From positions 113,937,899 through 114,001,898 of the forward strand of contig CM057346.1 of the NCBI GenBank assembly GCA_030015575.1: a DNA stretch of 64,000 nt, given 5' to 3'. The position numbers were made by a program, and so were the translations under genes. The DNA is from Agapanthus africanus (taxonomy: Eukaryota; Streptophyta; Magnoliopsida; Asparagales; Amaryllidaceae). Within the stretch, counting starts at the first letter, position 1. Each line of letters starts with the position of its first letter. The notes under the pieces are model-generated. The model did no database searches and had not been told where the DNA came from. It saw only the letters and a list, made by a program, of their open reading frames with translations. Positions 38,449-50,291 of this stretch are shown here, piece by piece.

Positions 38449-40658
38449 TGTAAGTGCACGGCGGCGCCCCGGTCGTCAATCCGACGGCCGAATGCGGAAA
38501 CGGTGATAAACTTTAATTTTGCGAACTTAGCAAACCGGCACCACCGCATACTAAACCCCGGATCGGGCCATTAAACTAGATCTAGCTAACAACAAGACGG
38601 GTTAGAGATATACCGAGTGATCCGAGTCCTCCGGTCTTCTCGTCGTCGTCCCGATCTCTCGCGGAAACTCCGGTCGTCGCCTCTTCGCCGGAAGGGCACC
38701 ACATCGCCTGCATCTTTTACAGGCTCCCACCTCAATACCGAGGCAACTCGGGCACAAAGCTGGCAAGTCGACGTGCCCAAGATTTACTGTAGAATGTGTA
38801 GTGGCTAATGTCTCTTTGGGGTATTGGAGTTGCCTTTGATGGAGGAATCAAGAAGAACTTTGGAGAGGTGAGAAGGTTTTTGTGTACAAGGCAAAATGAG
38901 ATCATGAAATTTTCTCATATTAAAAATGAACCATTCTCTCTCTCCCCCACAAAATGTGGCCGGCCCCTTTTTAAGAATGGTGGAGGAATCAAAATTGCAA
39001 AACTATGAAGGGAGGTAATGGTAGTAAAAGCAAGGGGTGACCATAGCCAAAATGAAATGATAACAAAGTCAATTTCATTTCAAATCTCATCTAATCACAA
39101 AAGCAAAACCATCATGATAAAGCAAAGATGCTTTTCTTATCATAATGTCACAAGTGCAAGAAACCCCTCCACAAAATGTTATTTGCAAACTTGCAAATAA
39201 CACCCTCCATCGGAAAAGTCCGGCCGGGAAAGAACAAAGAAAAAACGGCCGGAACGGAATGCAAACTGGCAACTCCAGAAAACTGGTCCCGTAATAAATT
39301 ACAGGAAAACCTCGATACTGTGCATACACACCCGCATCTGTATTCCGTCCGGATACAAATGCAATGAGACAAAATCTACACTGTACTAAACTAGAATCCG
39401 GCTTAAACCAAAGCCGGCTAGTAATATCCGTTCGATCCTGATCCGTGCAATACCGCACGTATCTGATCGAACCCTGCCATATAACCATATGGCCACTAGT
39501 ACTAACCGTCCGATCCTGATCCGTGCAATACCGCACGTATCTGATCGGACCCTGCCATATCTCCATACGGCCTCTACAGCGTTTCGCCCGAAAGCTTGAG
39601 TAACTGAATGTGTGGTGGACTCTAAAGACTCGTCAATACTATGGCTGTGGATTTAACCACTAGCACGTCAGAGGTATAAGCCAATACGTAACGGGCCACC
39701 AGCTATTGACTAAAAGGGATGTCGATGAGCGAACTCATCCTGACACCCTACTGAGCCTGTCAGTGACAATATCCGTACAGTCCGGTCCGTTCGTCTATGA
39801 GCATCGCATGTCGGGCCTAGGGGGTTGGTAAAAGTCAGACCCCCAAAAGCGGTACAAGTCGTGTCGGAGTGTAGCCCAGAACACCCTGAGATACTACTGG
39901 AATACGTACCAGTAAATCTCCTGCCTTGGCCAAGGACTTCGTGTAATGGCTCTCCTAGACACAGCGCGACCTCACCCCCAATACCGGGAGAGACGAACCC
40001 CCGAAGATCCGCTCACTGCCTCCATGTGACTCGAGACTGTACCCAACTAAAACCTGTTTGCACGACTCCTTTGAGCCGTGGTAGGGTAGTAATCAAAGCA
40101 CAGTGGGAACTCACACGAGACAAATGACGATCCCCAGGTCGATGAACTAACCTATACACATGTCACCTGGGAACTGCTATCTGACGTCAGGTATAAGACC
40201 AACTAGCATGTTCCCGACGAGTCCTGTCCGGTGTACTCATAACCCAATGAGCACCTGTATACATCTTAGGTGAACCAACTGACACCAGTGGCTTGTGAGA
40301 CCGGCCACCGCCCCTCGTCGGGGTCTCGACTGTATACACTAGTCTACTCTGGAGTATCGATGCCCTGTCTCGAAACTCCCACGACTAGGGACCTTTTAAG
40401 GATGTGCTTATAGACTACCAGCTCCCACGTATATGATCGCCCTCATACTGCCGGTAGTCAAGCAAGAATCCTAGGGGCTCTATCAACGTGCAATAGTGAC
40501 CTGTCATGTCACCTAAAGCAGTACACGATGATAAAGATAAACCAGATAGCATACTATCATCTCGAGTAAGACTGTCGTCCCGGGATAGGTCCTCCCTCAA
40601 TCATTGCAATCACGTGCATGTGATCCAATAATTGACTCTGAGGGCACTATCTCCAACA
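38449..40658 (-). repeat. 3' LTR of the third Copia element
   Basis: 2210 bp. By visual line-by-line comparison I count about 28 mismatches to the partner LTR and no net indel, i.e. near 98.7 percent identity. The changes are mostly C/T and G/A. Open frames of 60-160 codons here recur in the partner simply because the LTRs are copies. Confidence 0.95.
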
Positions 40659-40671
40659 ATCTCCCACTTGC
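40659..40671 (-). other. Polypurine tract of the third Copia element
   Basis: Minus strand GCAAGTGGGAGAT directly before TGTTGGAGATAG; typical of Angela-type Copia elements. Confidence 0.85.
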
Positions 40672-42796
40672 ACTCAAGGCTAATTATTGCGATGCCGCAT
40701 ACTCACAGCCCGTGTGATACCGAACACCCAACTCCTCTATTAGTCAGTCTCACAAAGCCTGTTTGCGAAACTATTGCGTTCGAGGAATAGCCTCAGTGAG
40801 TGGATCCGCTCAGATGTTTCTTTCTATGTCTCTCTATATCTCAAGTTCACGGAGAAAAGCCATCTCCCGAAATGAGCAATACCTGTCTTAGAATGCCTGG
40901 ATGTCTGATGGGACCGAGCTCATAAATGAACTCCAAATCCAAACTTCTTAGACTGTATCGTCAACTGAACTTAATCAGTATCCTGCGCCATGCCACCCTC
41001 AGTATTTGCTTGGACCACCTGTCCAAAATACTGCCCCTCGTCAGAAGGAAAACTATAACTCTGACAACTTCCTTGTCGTCCATGCCACCTTGGAAGCCTG
41101 GAATGATAACTGTCTCCCAAATGAGGCTGTCGTTATCATATCCCTAGAACATCCACTTATGTTCTAAAACTGCTTCCGACTGTTTCTCCAGGATTGGATC
41201 AATGTTAACTTATTGCATCTAGTGCAAGAACAACATCTGGTGTGGTACTTGACATCTCATGATTGACTCAATTGCCTGAGCAAGTGATCTGCCAATCATG
41301 CGCATCCCTCTCTACTTTAGTCTATAAGACACCTTTAGAGAGGGTGACTCCATCACCTGCAGGTATACTACCGTGCCAAGAGTCGTCCATTCTAAATACT
41401 CTTAGAATGCTGTCAAAGTACCCTGATTGGGAAACCACCCAAATCTAGATCTAAAACCATAGATCTAGTAACCAGTATGTCTGATATAATGTCCAAGTCC
41501 CATGTGGAGAAAACACTGTATGACGACCAAAGTATAACCGATCGTAGTATAGGAATGTCACTTCCTACTTTGTGTATGTTATCCAGATACCAGGATATCA
41601 CACCCTACTACCTTCTCAACAGATCCATCCCCTATTCTGATGACGTCAAACCCATGACTGTCACATCAGAAATAGATGATCTATCTCCGCTACATCTGCT
41701 TTAGTCTATAAATAGACATAAGCCTGATGTCCACCAATGCTTCCGCTCCTCCCACTGACTACGACAACCCTCTGGCAGAGTCATATAGACGTGCACTTCT
41801 AGAGCTAGTTTAGAACGACGCTATACTCATCCTCCCACCGGGCCTCGCAGCCTGGAACAACAGCAATGGCAAGTGTGGGTAAACAAGAACTTCCCTGTCA
41901 CCGTCCTTGAGGCTACCGGAGTACCTCTCGGGTGCCTGAAGTTACCCACCTTATCTGCGGAGTGGCCAATGGAATGTCAAATCAGATTGAATCTTTAGGT
42001 TCCTTATCAAATCTTCAGTAATCGTTTGCGGTTCTGGAATCACTTCCAGTTCTACCATACTCCCACTACTGTTTTTGAAAAAATCCATTTTTATTAAAAC
42101 TGTGGCGAGTCAAGAACAATATCACTATTGATCTTTCTTATGGCAGAAAATCAACCCTCGTCATAGCCTGGGTCAACCCACAAACAGCCATTACAGAAAC
42201 GTGCCTTGAGTTATCCAGAGTCTGGTTTTAATCATAAGCCGGACAACTCCCCGTACCTTAACAATGTTAAGATATGAACTGTACTATATCCAATATAGAA
42301 CCAGAGGCACTGATTTAATTGAACCAGATTCAAATCATGCAGTTGTCTCCAGTGCATGTCAACTAAATGGAGAGAGGCCGATCAGCGTTACTCAACTTAG
42401 GAATGCTTCCAATTATGAGTAACCTGAAAGAGAAGCAATTTCTCTTTATCATTACTATCAACTGAATACCATACACAAGTATCTATATCTTCGATCACTT
42501 TGAAGAATCCCGATACTTGCTACACCTGGTTCTCTACTCTATTCAAATACCTATAACTCCTCAAAACTTAGACCCTGTGTTTCTACGAAACACATGTCTA
42601 AGAACTAGAGAAGTTAAAAGTAAACAGAATATGGTATGAGGACCAACCCCTCTGTCCTAATGGACACTGGACAACATAGAATACTCTGTATAAGTCCGCC
42701 GAGTCTAACAACTCTTTCACTGTGTGTCGTAGGTTGAAAACTGTACTTATGGCTAAGAAGAATTACACCGCTGTTTAATGCTCCTTACCTAACAAT
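40672..42796 (-). pseudogene. Remnant of RNase H and C-terminal pol of the third Copia element
   Basis: The minus strand near 40930-40890 reads GPIRHPGILRQVLLI, close to the ILRRFHLIRE tract of Copia RNase H, and 40815-40783 reads NI(stop)ADPLTEAIP, the usual ADPLTK-type end of Copia pol. Stops and shifts are dense. Further right (41000-42790) no motif could be read with confidence. Confidence 0.55.
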
Positions 42797-42826
42797 CCAC
42801 TGATATAGGTAAATGTCATCGACATA
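42797..42826 (-). pseudogene. Catalytic motif of a decayed Copia RT
   Basis: Minus strand codes YVDDIYLYQ here; the surrounding frame is lost within about 20 codons. Its distance to the polypurine tract (2.1 kb) is normal for a Copia RT active site. Confidence 0.55.
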
Positions 42827-44685
42827 ATATCAAAAGGTATATCTCACTCTATGAAAATAGACGTACAGATATATCAATTTGAAATTGGTGCATAAAAGCG
42901 GATATTCAAAACCAAATATTTGCCGACCGGCAAACAGCCCAGGTGATTTCCTCAAATATCACCGATTACAACGAATCACGATATAATGAGGATGATCACC
43001 CAATTCCCAATAACTTACTCCCACTCATCATCTGTAAAACCATACAGATGTGAGAATCAAACCTGGTAAATACATACCCTGGAGCAAGTGTCTAATCGGG
43101 AAATCAGTTTTCTTTTAACAATACACAGTTGAACCGAAGCATTGAAATGTTTCGATGGGGTATTCTGGTATTCCTAGTAATGCCTCTACCATTATCCAGA
43201 TTCACAACTATAACCGTATAATTCTTTGCCATCTCTCCAAATCCCTTTATATGTCTTTAGTCATTACCATCTGCACACCCCTTTAGGCCAATTGGTTTTC
43301 TTCCTTCCCTACCGTTCGGCACCAGCCTATGGTTTGGAAGAAGACTATCCAATAAGCATAATGGGTGTACTGTCCTAACCCTAGGAGCACTCGCAATGCG
43401 AGAGGAGGTGAAGATAAAAGACAACCGAATAAACCTTATTCCTATTTCTCCTGGACCAGAATCCATCCCCGAACTGGAACAAGTTCCTTTCGAGTTCGTA
43501 TATAACCATACGATGGAGTATCCAATAAACTGTGGATCTTCGTAGTGATACGGAGTGTCCTGGAGAAATACAAAGGTGATTTAGGATTGGCGAAGAAAAA
43601 CTTGGTTTGGTCGTGAATATCAGTCGCAATTTACTTTGCCCTCTTACTAATCCCTTGCTTTGTCTTAATCTTAATACCTTCTGCACACCATCGTTATGCT
43701 AATTGGTTTTCTTCATTCCCTACCGGTCGGCACCAGCCTAAGGTTTGGAAGAAGACTATCCAATTTGCATAATAGGTGTACTATCTCCTAAACCAAGGAG
43801 TACTCACAACTTGAGAGAAGGTAAAAGGAAAAAGACAACTGAATAATCCTATCCGTTTTCTCCAGAACCGGAAACCATCCTCGAATTCCTTCAAGTTCGT
43901 ATATAACCATATGATGGTTTTGTCCAATGGAAGTGGACGTTCGCAGTAATACGGGGTGTCCTGGAGAAAAGGGTAAAAGTAGGAGTGGCAATGAGGTCTG
44001 CAACTCTGACAATCCAAAAGCCAGTGTTAAGAAGGTTCGGTCAACTTGGTCACTGAGTCATAGTCTTGGGGTCCGGTCAATGGTCGCTGCCAGAGAGAGA
44101 GAGAAAAGAAACACTCAGCGTGCACTCTAACCTAGATCAGAATGGTTACCAATTTATCTAATCAGGAAACCTCCCACTGTACCTCAAATTCTCCTCCAAA
44201 CCTGAAAGAAGAATTAGTCGGGGTCACCCGAGGAGTAAACCAACTCATCAGTGGGAATCGGGATCCAACTATCATCGCATGATAACGTGACGGAATCCGC
44301 TCACGGTATCACACTCCAGAAGGTATGCGCATATCCGGCAAGTTTCAGTTCTTTTGAAACTCCCGATGTGATTTTTACCCCATGCTCTTATGACCTTGAC
44401 TTTGGCCAACATATCATAAGTCACATGTCAAGTTCAACCCGTCATTCTCCAGGTTAATTTGAGCCCACCCGTACATACCTTTGAATTTGGCCAAAATGGT
44501 AGTACGACTGCCCCAAACCAACACATCTATCTATGCTGCATATGAATAACCAACAGCTACCAAACACTGTGCCTTGACTTTGGCCAACATACACAGCTTG
44601 AATACTATTGACTACCCATATGAAACGACGGAGGGCTACGAATGGTTTCTGGCGAAAACCTTTAACGTAATGAACTTGATATCGT
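42827..44685 (-). pseudogene. Decayed pol/gag interior of the third Copia element with a 411-bp duplication
   Basis: No long frame. 43270-43590 and 43681-44000 are two copies, 411 bp apart, of a segment containing AATTGGTTTTCTTC, CGGCACCAGCCTA and GTTCGTATATAACCATA. Sequence near 44020-44130 (GGTTCGGTCAACTTGG, AGAGAGAGAGAAAAGAAACACTCAGCGTG) also matches, in reverse, the second Angela-like element near 53285-53395. Confidence 0.5.
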
Positions 44686-44689
44686 TGAA

Positions 44690-44970
44690 GGAACGGATAG
44701 CTTTTTAGAAAATATAGTGACGAAAACCTTTACTAAAGAGGTCACTCCCGGTGAAGGGATCTCGGCTCTTTCCCCGTAGAATGGGGTGCTGGATATTCAT
44801 AACCGAATATCACTGTGCAAAGAAAAAGTAATCGGCTATAGTGAAGTTAATGCCCTGACGCAAACTTCTGTCCAAGGGGTCACTCCCGGTGAAGGGATCT
44901 CGGCCCTTGCCTCGTCGACTGAGGAGCAGGATATTCCAAATGAATACCACGATGCAAAACAAAAGTGAAC
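44690..44970 (+). other. Antisense repeated open frame of the third Copia element
   Basis: On the strand opposite to the element, two repeats of about 150 bp encode KEVTPGEGISALSP and QGVTPGEGISALASST; the second lies in an open frame 44786-44968. The same repeated peptide (AKEVTPGEGISALSLSNKVL) is read from 52629-52294, again antisense to its Copia element. There is no known domain. Confidence 0.5.
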
Positions 44971-46378
44971 GTCCTTGCAATAACAGCTTTTTGAAAAGTG
45001 TTCCAACAACATCAGATTAGGTTTGTTTATCTTGCATTGATCCGAATCAATGCAGTCCCATCAATTGATCACACCACAAAGAACGAAAATATACTGACGT
45101 ACGTAAATGCCATCCGCATTCGCCACTGGGTCCCGTCATCACCCGTTAGGTTAGCTAACTAACGGCAGAGCGGGGACTGGACTAGCGCGAATGAAAAACA
45201 TATACAACATCTACTAATATATATACCAATATATTATATTTCGCTCAAGGCGTCAATAAAATGCAACATCACAGAAATGTACAGCATCACAGAACAATAC
45301 AGATATCTGGGATCCTCGGGTTTCACAGAGCCACTACTGAAACCCGACGTTCCCCTGGTCGTGTGGATAGCCTGTGCAATGAAATCCTAGACCCCTACGG
45401 GCGCGGCAAGTTACCCGCCAAAACCTGAATCGAGGCAGCCCCCTTCAGCACCGTGAATGGACCACCCAGCACTTCACGGAATCCGGTAACTTGGGCACCC
45501 CTCCTGGGTCAACCTGTACCCCCTACGAGTGCGGCGAATAGCCCGCCAATCCTGGAGTGAAGCCCCCTCCGTCTCAATGCCCTGAGATGCGGGCCCGTTG
45601 CCCTCTAGAACCCGGCTATCCGTGCACCCCTCCGCTGGGTAACTCTAGTACAGAAAGTAAAATATACATACAACGGGTACATCGACCGCAACCAGGTCGT
45701 GCCCCAAAAGAATAATACAAACAGGCAGTGACGGCAGTCCACATGTCGGACGCTCGCCCCGCAATATCAAATGTACATAATACAACAGAAACTGTACTAG
45801 CATTGCATCCAGGCTATCCCCACGACCGATCCGCAACATCACAGCAAAATCACAGAACATCAACGAGAAAATCACGTTCGCAAATCCGTCTAACCGGGCT
45901 ATAGCAGTTAGACCGGATTTACCGATCGAGTGACATTCACGGTCGCAGATATAATGTAAATACTGTGAAATAATGTGTTTAAAATATCCGATCGATCAAA
46001 AATTAACAAGTGGGCCCCAAAGCAATACTGTAGCACTCACAGAAAATCTTGGCCCAAATTTAATATTCCAAAACCCCTAAAATTAACCCAGAAGCCCACT
46101 GGAAAAACCTGGCCCATTAATCCTTTCATGTTGCGGCGGAACCGCGGTCCAAAGTGGGTATTGGCCGCGGTTCCGCGCTCTTGATGAAAGATCAATGACT
46201 CGGATTTCTGCAGTAGTCTTAGGTTTTCAAGTACATCACATTTTTGCAACCTGAAAAATTTTTCGAGATAGAAAAAATTCGACAGAAAACTGATGCGAAG
46301 GAAAATGTAGATTTTGGAATTTTGGTCGATCGGAAATGCAAAACACATCAAACGAAGCTAGACGAAGTTAATGGCGAG
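44971..46378 (-). other. Leader region of the third Copia element
   Basis: No intact gene. 45390-45560 holds two diverged copies of a roughly 135-bp GC-rich repeat (CCCCTACGGGCGCGGCAAGTTACCCGCC and its relative), the counterpart of 51880-52010 in the second Angela-like element. Near the primer site, 46134-46147 and 46165-46178 are GC palindromes of the CCGCGG type. (First motif quoted in part: CCCCTACGGGCGCGG.). Confidence 0.5.
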
Positions 46379-46390
46379 GCTCTGATACCA
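46379..46390 (-). other. Primer-binding site, initiator-Met tRNA, third Copia element
   Basis: Minus strand TGGTATCAGAGC, one base from the LTR end. Confidence 0.92.
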
Positions 46391-46391
46391 C

Positions 46392-48601
46392 TGTAAGTGC
46401 ACGGCGGCTCCCCGGTCGTCAATCCGACGGCCGAATGCGGAAACGGTGATAAACTTTAATTTTGCGAACTTAGCAAACCGGCACCACCGCGCACTAAACC
46501 CCGGATCGGGCCATTAAACTAGATCTAGCTAACAACAAGACGGGTTAGAGATATACCGAGTGATCCGAGTCCTCCGGTCTTCTCGTCGTCGTCCCGATCT
46601 CTCGCGGAAACTCTGGTCGTCGCCTCTTCGCCGGAAGGGCACCACATCGCCTGCATCTTTTACGGGCTCCCACCTCAATACCGAGGCAACTCGGGCACGA
46701 AGCTGGCAAGTCGACGTGCCCAAGATTTACTGTAGAATGTGTAGTGGCTAATGTCTCTTTGGGGTATTGGAGTTGCCTTTGATGGAGGAATCAAGAAGAA
46801 CTTTGGAGAGGTGAGAAGGTTTTTGTGTACAAGGCAAAATGAGATCATGAAATTTTCTCATATTAAAAATGAACCTTTCTCTCTCTCTCCCACAAAATGT
46901 GGCCGACCCCTTTTTAAGAATGGTGGAGGAATCAAAATTGCAAAACTATGAAGGGAGGTAATGGTAGTAAAAGCAAGGGGTGACCATAGCCAAAATGAAA
47001 TGATAACAAAGTCAATTTCATTTCAAATCTCATCTAATCACAAAAGCAAAACCATCATGATAAAGCAAAGATGCTTTTCTTATCATAATGTCACAAGTGC
47101 AAGAAACCCCTCCACAAAATGTTATTTGCAAACTTGCAAATAACACCCTCCATCGGAAAAGTCTGGCCGGGAAAGAACAAAGAAAAAACGGCCGGAACGG
47201 AATGCAAACTGGCAACTCCAGAAAACTGGTCCCGTAATAAATTACAGGAAAACCCCGATACTGTGCATACACACCCGTATCTGTATTCCGTCCGGATACA
47301 AATGTAATGAGACAAAATCTACACTGTACTAAACTAGAATCCGGCTTAAACCAAAGTCGGCTAGTAATATCCGTTCGATCCTGATCCGTGCAATACCGCA
47401 CGTATCTGATCGAACCCTGCCATATAACCATACGGCCACTAGTACTAACCGTCCGATCCTGATCCGTGCAATACCGCACGTATCTGATCGGACCCTGCCA
47501 TATCTCCATACGGCCTCTACAGCGTTTCGCCCGAAAGCTTGAGTAACTGAATGTGTGGTGGACTCTAAAGACTCGTCAATACTGTGGCTGTGGATTTAAC
47601 CACTAGCACGTCAGAGGTATAAGCCAATACGTAACGGGCCACCAGCTATTGACTAAAAGGAACGTCGATGAGCGAACTCATCCTGACACCCTACTGAGCC
47701 TGTCAGTGACAATATCCGTACAGTCCGGTCCGTTCGTCTATGAGCATCGCATGTCGGGCCTAGGGGGTTGGTAAAAGTCAGACCCCCAAAAGCGGTACAA
47801 GTCGTGTCGGAGTGTAGCCCAGAACACCCTGAGATACTACTGGAATACCTACCAGTAAATCTCCTGCCTTGGCCAAGGACTTCGTGTAATGGCTCTCCTC
47901 GACACAGCGCGACCTCACCCCCAATACCGGGAGAGACGAACCCCCGAAGATCCGCTCACTGCCTTCATGTGGCTCGGGACTGTACCCAACTAAAACCTGT
48001 TTGCACGACTCCTTTGAGCCGTGGTAGGGTAGTAATCAAAGCATAGTGGGAACTCACACGAGACAAATGACGATCCCCAGGTCGATGAACTAACCTGTAC
48101 ACATGTCACCTGGGAACTGCTATCTGACGTCAGGTATAAGACCAACTAGCATGTTCCCGGCGAGTCCTGTCCGGTGTACTCATAACCCAATGAGCACCTG
48201 TATACATCTTAGGTGAACCAACTGACACCAGTGGCTTGTGAGACCGGCCACCGCCCCTCGTCGGGGTCTCGACTGTATACACTAGTCTACTCTGGAGTAT
48301 CGATGCCCTGTCTCGAAACTCCCACGACTAGGGACCTTTTAAGGATGTGCTTATAGACTACCAGCTCCCACGTATATGATCGCCCTCATACTGCCGGTAG
48401 TCAAGCAAGAATCCTAGGGGCTCTATCAACGTGCAATAGTGACCTGTCATGTCACCTAAAGCAGTACACGATGATAAAGATAAACCAGATAGCATACTAT
48501 CATCTCGAGTAAGACTGTCGTCCCGGGATAGGTCCTCTCTCAATCATTGCAATCACGTGCCTGTGATCCAATAATTGACTCTGAGGGCACTATCTCCAAC
48601 A
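46392..48601 (-). repeat. 5' LTR of the third Copia element
   Basis: 2210 bp, direct repeat of 38449-40658. Plus strand starts TGTAAGTGCACGGCGG and ends CTATCTCCAACA. Confidence 0.95.
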
Positions 48602-48606
48602 GTCTG

Positions 48607-50277
48607 TAGATCTGAGATTGTCATAGAGTCTTATGCGATTCCCACTGTGCTTTGATTTACACCTTACCACATTCAAGTGATCATGCAAAACGGTAGTTTT
48701 TGGGTACAATCCCGAGTCACATGGAGGCAATGAGCGATAGGAGGGGATTCATCTCTCCCGGTATTGGGGGTTGATGTTACGCTATGCTTGACTGGCCATA
48801 ACATGAAATCCCTTGCCAGGGTTACTGAAATCTACTGGTGAGTGTTACCAGTAGTTTCTCGAACCGTTATGGATCTTGTATCGGCATGACTTATCAGGCT
48901 ATTGGTGTCTGACGTTATATCACCCACAGGCTGTGATATGCGACATATCAGACGAAGAGACCGTACTGTACGGTAGTGTTACTGATTGGATTCGTAGGAG
49001 TATGAGCAGGCTTGCCTGTTGATCTTCTGATCGCTCAATACCCGGGTGGCCGTTACGTTTAGCAGACCGCTTGCGGCTTGTAGGTGACTGATATGATCAC
49101 CACCTACTGCCGGCATATTGGCGAATCTTTAGAGTCCTACACAGATGTTTTTTGGCTCAAGCGAAATGAAGTAGGAGCACATATATGATATGTACGGTAC
49201 CGAGATTAATACGAGTATGTGATACCGTATTCTATTCTCGCGATATGTGATATCGATCGGTTATATGTGATATAGCCGGGTTATCGGATCAAGTGTTGAT
49301 TCGATAGGTTGTTACATTTGATATTAGCCGGTTATATGTGATATATCCGGATTATTAAATCAAGTGTTGATTTAATAATTTAATGTATAATTATATATTG
49401 GATATATTGAATTACATTAACTAATATTAACTCACTTACACATTTCTTTCTCACTTTTGTGTACACTTTATATATATGTGATATATGTTATTGTGTCATG
49501 GTTGTTGATATATGCAACATGGGTGTATAAGACTTACACCATGCTCTTGATAATTAAAGGTTTTTATTTATTTTAGTAATTCACAAATTGGTGGAATTAT
49601 TGGTTGAAGCTTGTAGAAACTTGTACTGTCCATTGACTTAGTCCACTAATTTGTTTTACATAAAATATTTATTAACCTAACCATTATCCTTAGCCATAGT
49701 TTAGTCTCTACTTAAGTTAGTATATGATACAAACTCACCTATTGTTGCTACTCTCACATCCTGAGTTTCATTCTCTTCTCCATTTTCATCTTCTTCTTCA
49801 TCAAGAAAAAGCTTTCTTGCTTTTCTCAAGGTGAAGAAATATTGTAAGAAAAATAAATCCAAAGTGAGAAATATTCCTACTTCATCGCCCTATGCTAGAT
49901 TATCCATTTAGTTTAGGGTGTTTGCTTCACAAAACCCTAATTTAGTGAACATGTAGCTTGGGTTTAAGTCTTCTCGACGCAGGTCATCTTCGGCCTCGAA
50001 GACTTCAAGCAAGTTTGTTCATTTCACCTTGTGGAGCCTCACTAGAGTCCGGGAGATCACTACTCGGAGTGAAGGGACTACTACACGGAGCTATTGAAGT
50101 GAAGGAACGATCTAAAAAGTTTGTGGTCCTTATCCACTTTGTAAAGTTGTTTGCATGCTTGATTCGTCTATATCTCTAGTTTAGATTCTAGGTTAGGGTT
50201 CATTAGCACGGCAATTTTTTGACAACGACATGGACGAAGCCTCCCGAATCCTCGCTGCCGTGCTAGGTAACCCTGCA
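48607..50277 (+). repeat. 5' LTR of the second Angela-like element, second piece
   Basis: Colinear with 56840-58523. Contains GGATTATTAAATCAAG..TTGATTTAATAATTT palindrome near 49350 and ends GTAACCCTGCA. Confidence 0.88.
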
Positions 50278-50291
50278 GTGCTATCAGAGCC
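50278..50291 (+). other. Primer-binding site of the second Angela-like element
   Basis: GTGCTATCAGAGCC directly after the LTR end; one base off the initiator-Met consensus TGGTATCAGAGC (G to C). Confidence 0.75.

Larger units (their letters stand above)
38449..48601 (-). mobile_element. Third Ty1/Copia element: young LTRs, ruined interior
   Basis: Two LTRs of 2210 bp each (38449-40658 and 46392-48601) with TG...CA ends and target duplications GTCTG (38444-38448, 48602-48606). On the minus strand it begins TGTTGGAGATAGTGCCCTC. An initiator-Met primer site (46379-46390) and polypurine tract (40659-40671) are in place. The 5.7-kb interior shows Copia remnants (YVDDIYLY at 42797-42826, ADPLTEAIP at 40783-40815) but no frame longer than about 110 codons. 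Confidence 0.9.

Noticed and set aside
39087-39566. 159-codon minus-strand frame repeated at 47030-47509
   Set aside because: It is conserved only because the two LTRs are recent copies; part of it repeats the segment CGATCCTGATCCGTGCAATA, and no domain is present.
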